Assembly: GCA_027010005.1 (NCBI GenBank)
Contig: JALVCM010000439.1
Location: 1-7,614, forward strand
From: Thiohalobacter sp.
GTDB lineage: Bacteria; Pseudomonadota; Gammaproteobacteria; DSM-19610
Direction: 5' to 3'
DNA length: 7,614 bases
Within the stretch, counting starts at the first letter, position 1. Every line of letters starts with the position of its first letter. The notes under the pieces were generated by a model. That model was not told the origin of the DNA, ran no database searches, and saw only the letters and a list, made by a program, of their open reading frames with translations. Shown here in pieces: positions 6,507 to 7,614 of this stretch. Position numbers and translations under genes: made by a program.

Positions 6507-7016
6507 TCAGGTGTCGGAGCGGTTGTCCCAGACTTCGTCATCGAGCGCGCCTTCCTCGCGCGTCCAGACCAGCCGGGAAATAATTTTAAAGCGGGCAACG
6601 GTCATTGCACCCCGTTTCTTTCGACTGCTCGAAGCGGACTCTTGCATGGCATCCTCGACCTCTTCGCGGCTGGCTTCATAAATTTCGACTGCTTCGTAAT
6701 TTTCATCCATCACTACCAGCACCACACTGTCCCAGTCCTTGTCGAGCTTGAGCTGGCCAATGCGCTGGCCGGATTTTTCCTCGCCGAAAATCACCCGGCC
6801 CTTGATCTGCACACGATCGCCTTCGCGCTGTCCGAGACCGACCGCATCGTAGCCACCCGGGCGTTCCTTGCACAGTTCCAGGCCAAGCAGGCGGGCGGCA
6901 TCGTATTCGGCAATTTCACCGCTGACACCGGGCAACGGTTTGCCCGTGGTACGGCGAAACTCCGCTGCCAGGCGGCGGGCTTCACTGATCAGCTTGTCAA
7001 CAGAATAAACGCCCAC
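6507..7016 (-). CDS. Uncharacterised protein with a possible PD-(D/E)XK nuclease-like core
   Basis: A 169-aa cytoplasmic protein whose family I cannot name with confidence. The N-terminal part is helical and basic (KLISEARRLAAEFRRTTGK), followed by a conserved-looking GVSGEIAEYDAARLLG at 30-45. The order E34/E37, then D57 in GGYDAVG, then Q70-I71-K72 in VQIKGR resembles the acidic/acidic/QxK pattern of restriction-endonuclease-like folds. A following strand (DSVVLVVMD, 96-104) fits that fold. The C-terminal part (SSSRKKRGAMTVARFKIISR) is basic and could bind nucleic acid; the tail is acidic. Nuclease activity is an inference and not shown. It starts with GTG at 7016; no in-frame ATG occurs before the upstream stop, and the ribosome binding site is weak. 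It lies 12 bases before yoaA in an apparent operon, which suggests a DNA repair or replication role. On the minus strand a TACAAT (7059-7054) about 38 bases before the GTG might be a -10 box, but no -35 is evident. Confidence 0.85.
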   Translation of the reverse strand: MGVYSVDKLISEARRLAAEFRRTTGKPLPGVSGEIAEYDAARLLGLELCKERPGGYDAVGLGQREGDRVQIKGRVIFGEEKSGQRIGQLKLDKDWDSVVLVVMDENYEAVEIYEASREEVEDAMQESASSSRKKRGAMTVARFKIISRLVWTREEGALDDEVWDNRSDT

Positions 7017-7072
7017 GGAATCATCTTGTCGTTATCGGTTGTGGAGGTTGGCGATTGTACACGGAACCCGCG

Positions 7073-7573
7073 TCAGCGACGCGCTTCCGCTGCCTTGCGC
7101 TCTGCCTGGCGTGCGCCGGCCGCATCATCCTGTGCCCAGCGGGCACGGGCCACCAGTGCCCAGGTGCGTGCCTGCAGGGCCCGGTCTCCGGCCGACAGGG
7201 TAATCGATTTCAGGGCCAGCTGCTCGGCCTGGGCCGGGCTGCCCTGCTCCAGACGCACTGCCGCCAGCCGGTACCACAGGCTGGCATTACGCGGGTCGAT
7301 ACGCAGCGCACGCTCGAGGGTGGCCGCCGCCGCACCGGTATCACCAAGCCGGCGATAGTGCTCAGCACGGTCCAGCAGGGCAATCACTGCACCGTGGCTG
7401 GCCCGGTTCTGGGGCCGGGCCTCGACCACTGGGGCCGGTGCCTCGCCGGACGGCAAAGATCCGGCGGATGATGAGCCACTGTCGACAACCGGCGGCAGGT
7501 TGCCCGGCGGGTAAGTACTGCAGGCGCCCAGTAAAAGGCCCAAAAGGAAAACCGTACGTTTCATTGTAACCAT
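7073..7573 (-). CDS. TPR lipoprotein, possible LpoP-type activator of PBP1b
   Basis: A 166-aa protein (163 aa from the alternative ATG at 7564). The signal peptide (KRTVFLLGLLLGACS) ends in a lipobox, LLGAC, with the lipidated cysteine at residue 18 (15 in the short form). The next residues, STYPP, carry no Asp at +2, so outer-membrane sorting is expected. A Pro/Ser/Ala-rich disordered linker follows to about residue 60. The C-terminal half is helical with two to three TPR-like repeats, including LGDTGAAAATLERALRIDPRNASLWYRLA. A lipobox, flexible linker and short TPR domain match the layout of Pseudomonas LpoP, a lipoprotein that activates penicillin-binding protein 1b and is encoded beside it. 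That identity is from memory and the neighbour is not visible, so the name is a hypothesis. The start at 7573 abuts the TGA of a possible upstream frame and has a weak GGA seven bases before it. The next gene follows after 56 bases. Confidence 0.85.
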   Translation of the reverse strand: MVTMKRTVFLLGLLLGACSTYPPGNLPPVVDSGSSSAGSLPSGEAPAPVVEARPQNRASHGAVIALLDRAEHYRRLGDTGAAAATLERALRIDPRNASLWYRLAAVRLEQGSPAQAEQLALKSITLSAGDRALQARTWALVARARWAQDDAAGARQAERKAAEARR

Positions 7574-7614
7574 TCAGGCATCCACTTTGGTGTACCCCGG
7601 CCGGCACAGGGTGC
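7574..7614 (-). CDS. Possible C-terminal tail of an upstream gene, cut by the window edge
   Basis: One minus-strand frame is open from the edge and ends in TGA at 7576-7574, directly touching the ATG of the lipoprotein gene. It reads TLCRPGYTKVDA before the stop. TGA-ATG abutment is common in tight operons, which is the only support. Thirteen codons cannot identify a family. If the lipoprotein is LpoP-like, a PBP1b gene would be expected here, but I cannot confirm this from the tail. Confidence 0.35.
   Translation of the reverse strand, partial: TLCRPGYTKVDA

Noticed and set aside
7022..7024. ATG just upstream of the GTG start of the nuclease-like gene
   Set aside because: It is in a different frame and opens only an 11-codon peptide, so it is not an alternative start and there is no other support for a leader peptide.
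6387..7358. Plus-strand open frame of 323 codons
   Set aside because: It lies opposite three well-supported minus-strand genes (yoaA start, nuclease-like gene, lipoprotein). Its translation is low-complexity and has no recognisable domain, as expected for antisense of GC-rich coding sequence.

Overview
This window most likely comes from a gammaproteobacterial chromosome. Three proteins are close relatives of well-known gammaproteobacterial ones: a TrhP/YegQ-type tRNA hydroxylation protein, the DinG-family helicase YoaA, and the t6A-synthesis protein TsaB. The order yoaA-tsaB on one strand is also that of Escherichia coli. The species cannot be named. Base composition is moderate on the left and GC-richer on the right. 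No phage, plasmid or CRISPR features are visible.

All genes except one lie on the minus strand, so transcription runs from the right edge leftward. At the far right (7614-7574) there may be the last codons of an upstream gene, whose stop directly abuts the start of a small TPR lipoprotein (7573-7073). Next come an uncharacterised 169-aa protein with a possible PD-(D/E)XK nuclease-like residue pattern (7016-6507), the XPD-like iron-sulfur helicase yoaA (6494-4542) and tsaB (4539-3835). Gaps of 12 and 2 bases make the last three a convincing operon. tsaB runs into a repeat element at 3696-3851: two perfect 21-base inverted copies of a GGGGTCAGAGTAAAAA-type sequence flank 114 bases that contain a CGTCATTGCG-type dispersed motif. 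The element supplies the tsaB stop codon. It is followed by a small helical orphan gene (3671-3405).

A strong, apparently bidirectional hairpin terminator (3328-3378) separates that minus-strand unit from the only plus-strand gene (2938-3306), a small exported protein of unknown function. A gene-free stretch of about 300 bases (2635-2937), with an extremely AT-rich core, lies between this gene and the divergent second minus-strand unit: trhP (2634-1336), a GAF-like/HD-GYP putative cyclic-di-GMP phosphodiesterase (1273-149), and the signal-peptide start of a further exported protein cut by the left edge (86-1).

Together the window holds two tRNA anticodon-loop modification genes (trhP for ho5U34, tsaB for t6A37), a DNA-repair helicase beside a possible nuclease, a possible cell-wall-related lipoprotein, and a signalling enzyme. 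I do not see a clearly new multi-gene system. The most unusual items are the compound repeat fused to the end of tsaB, and the nuclease-like unknown directly upstream of yoaA.
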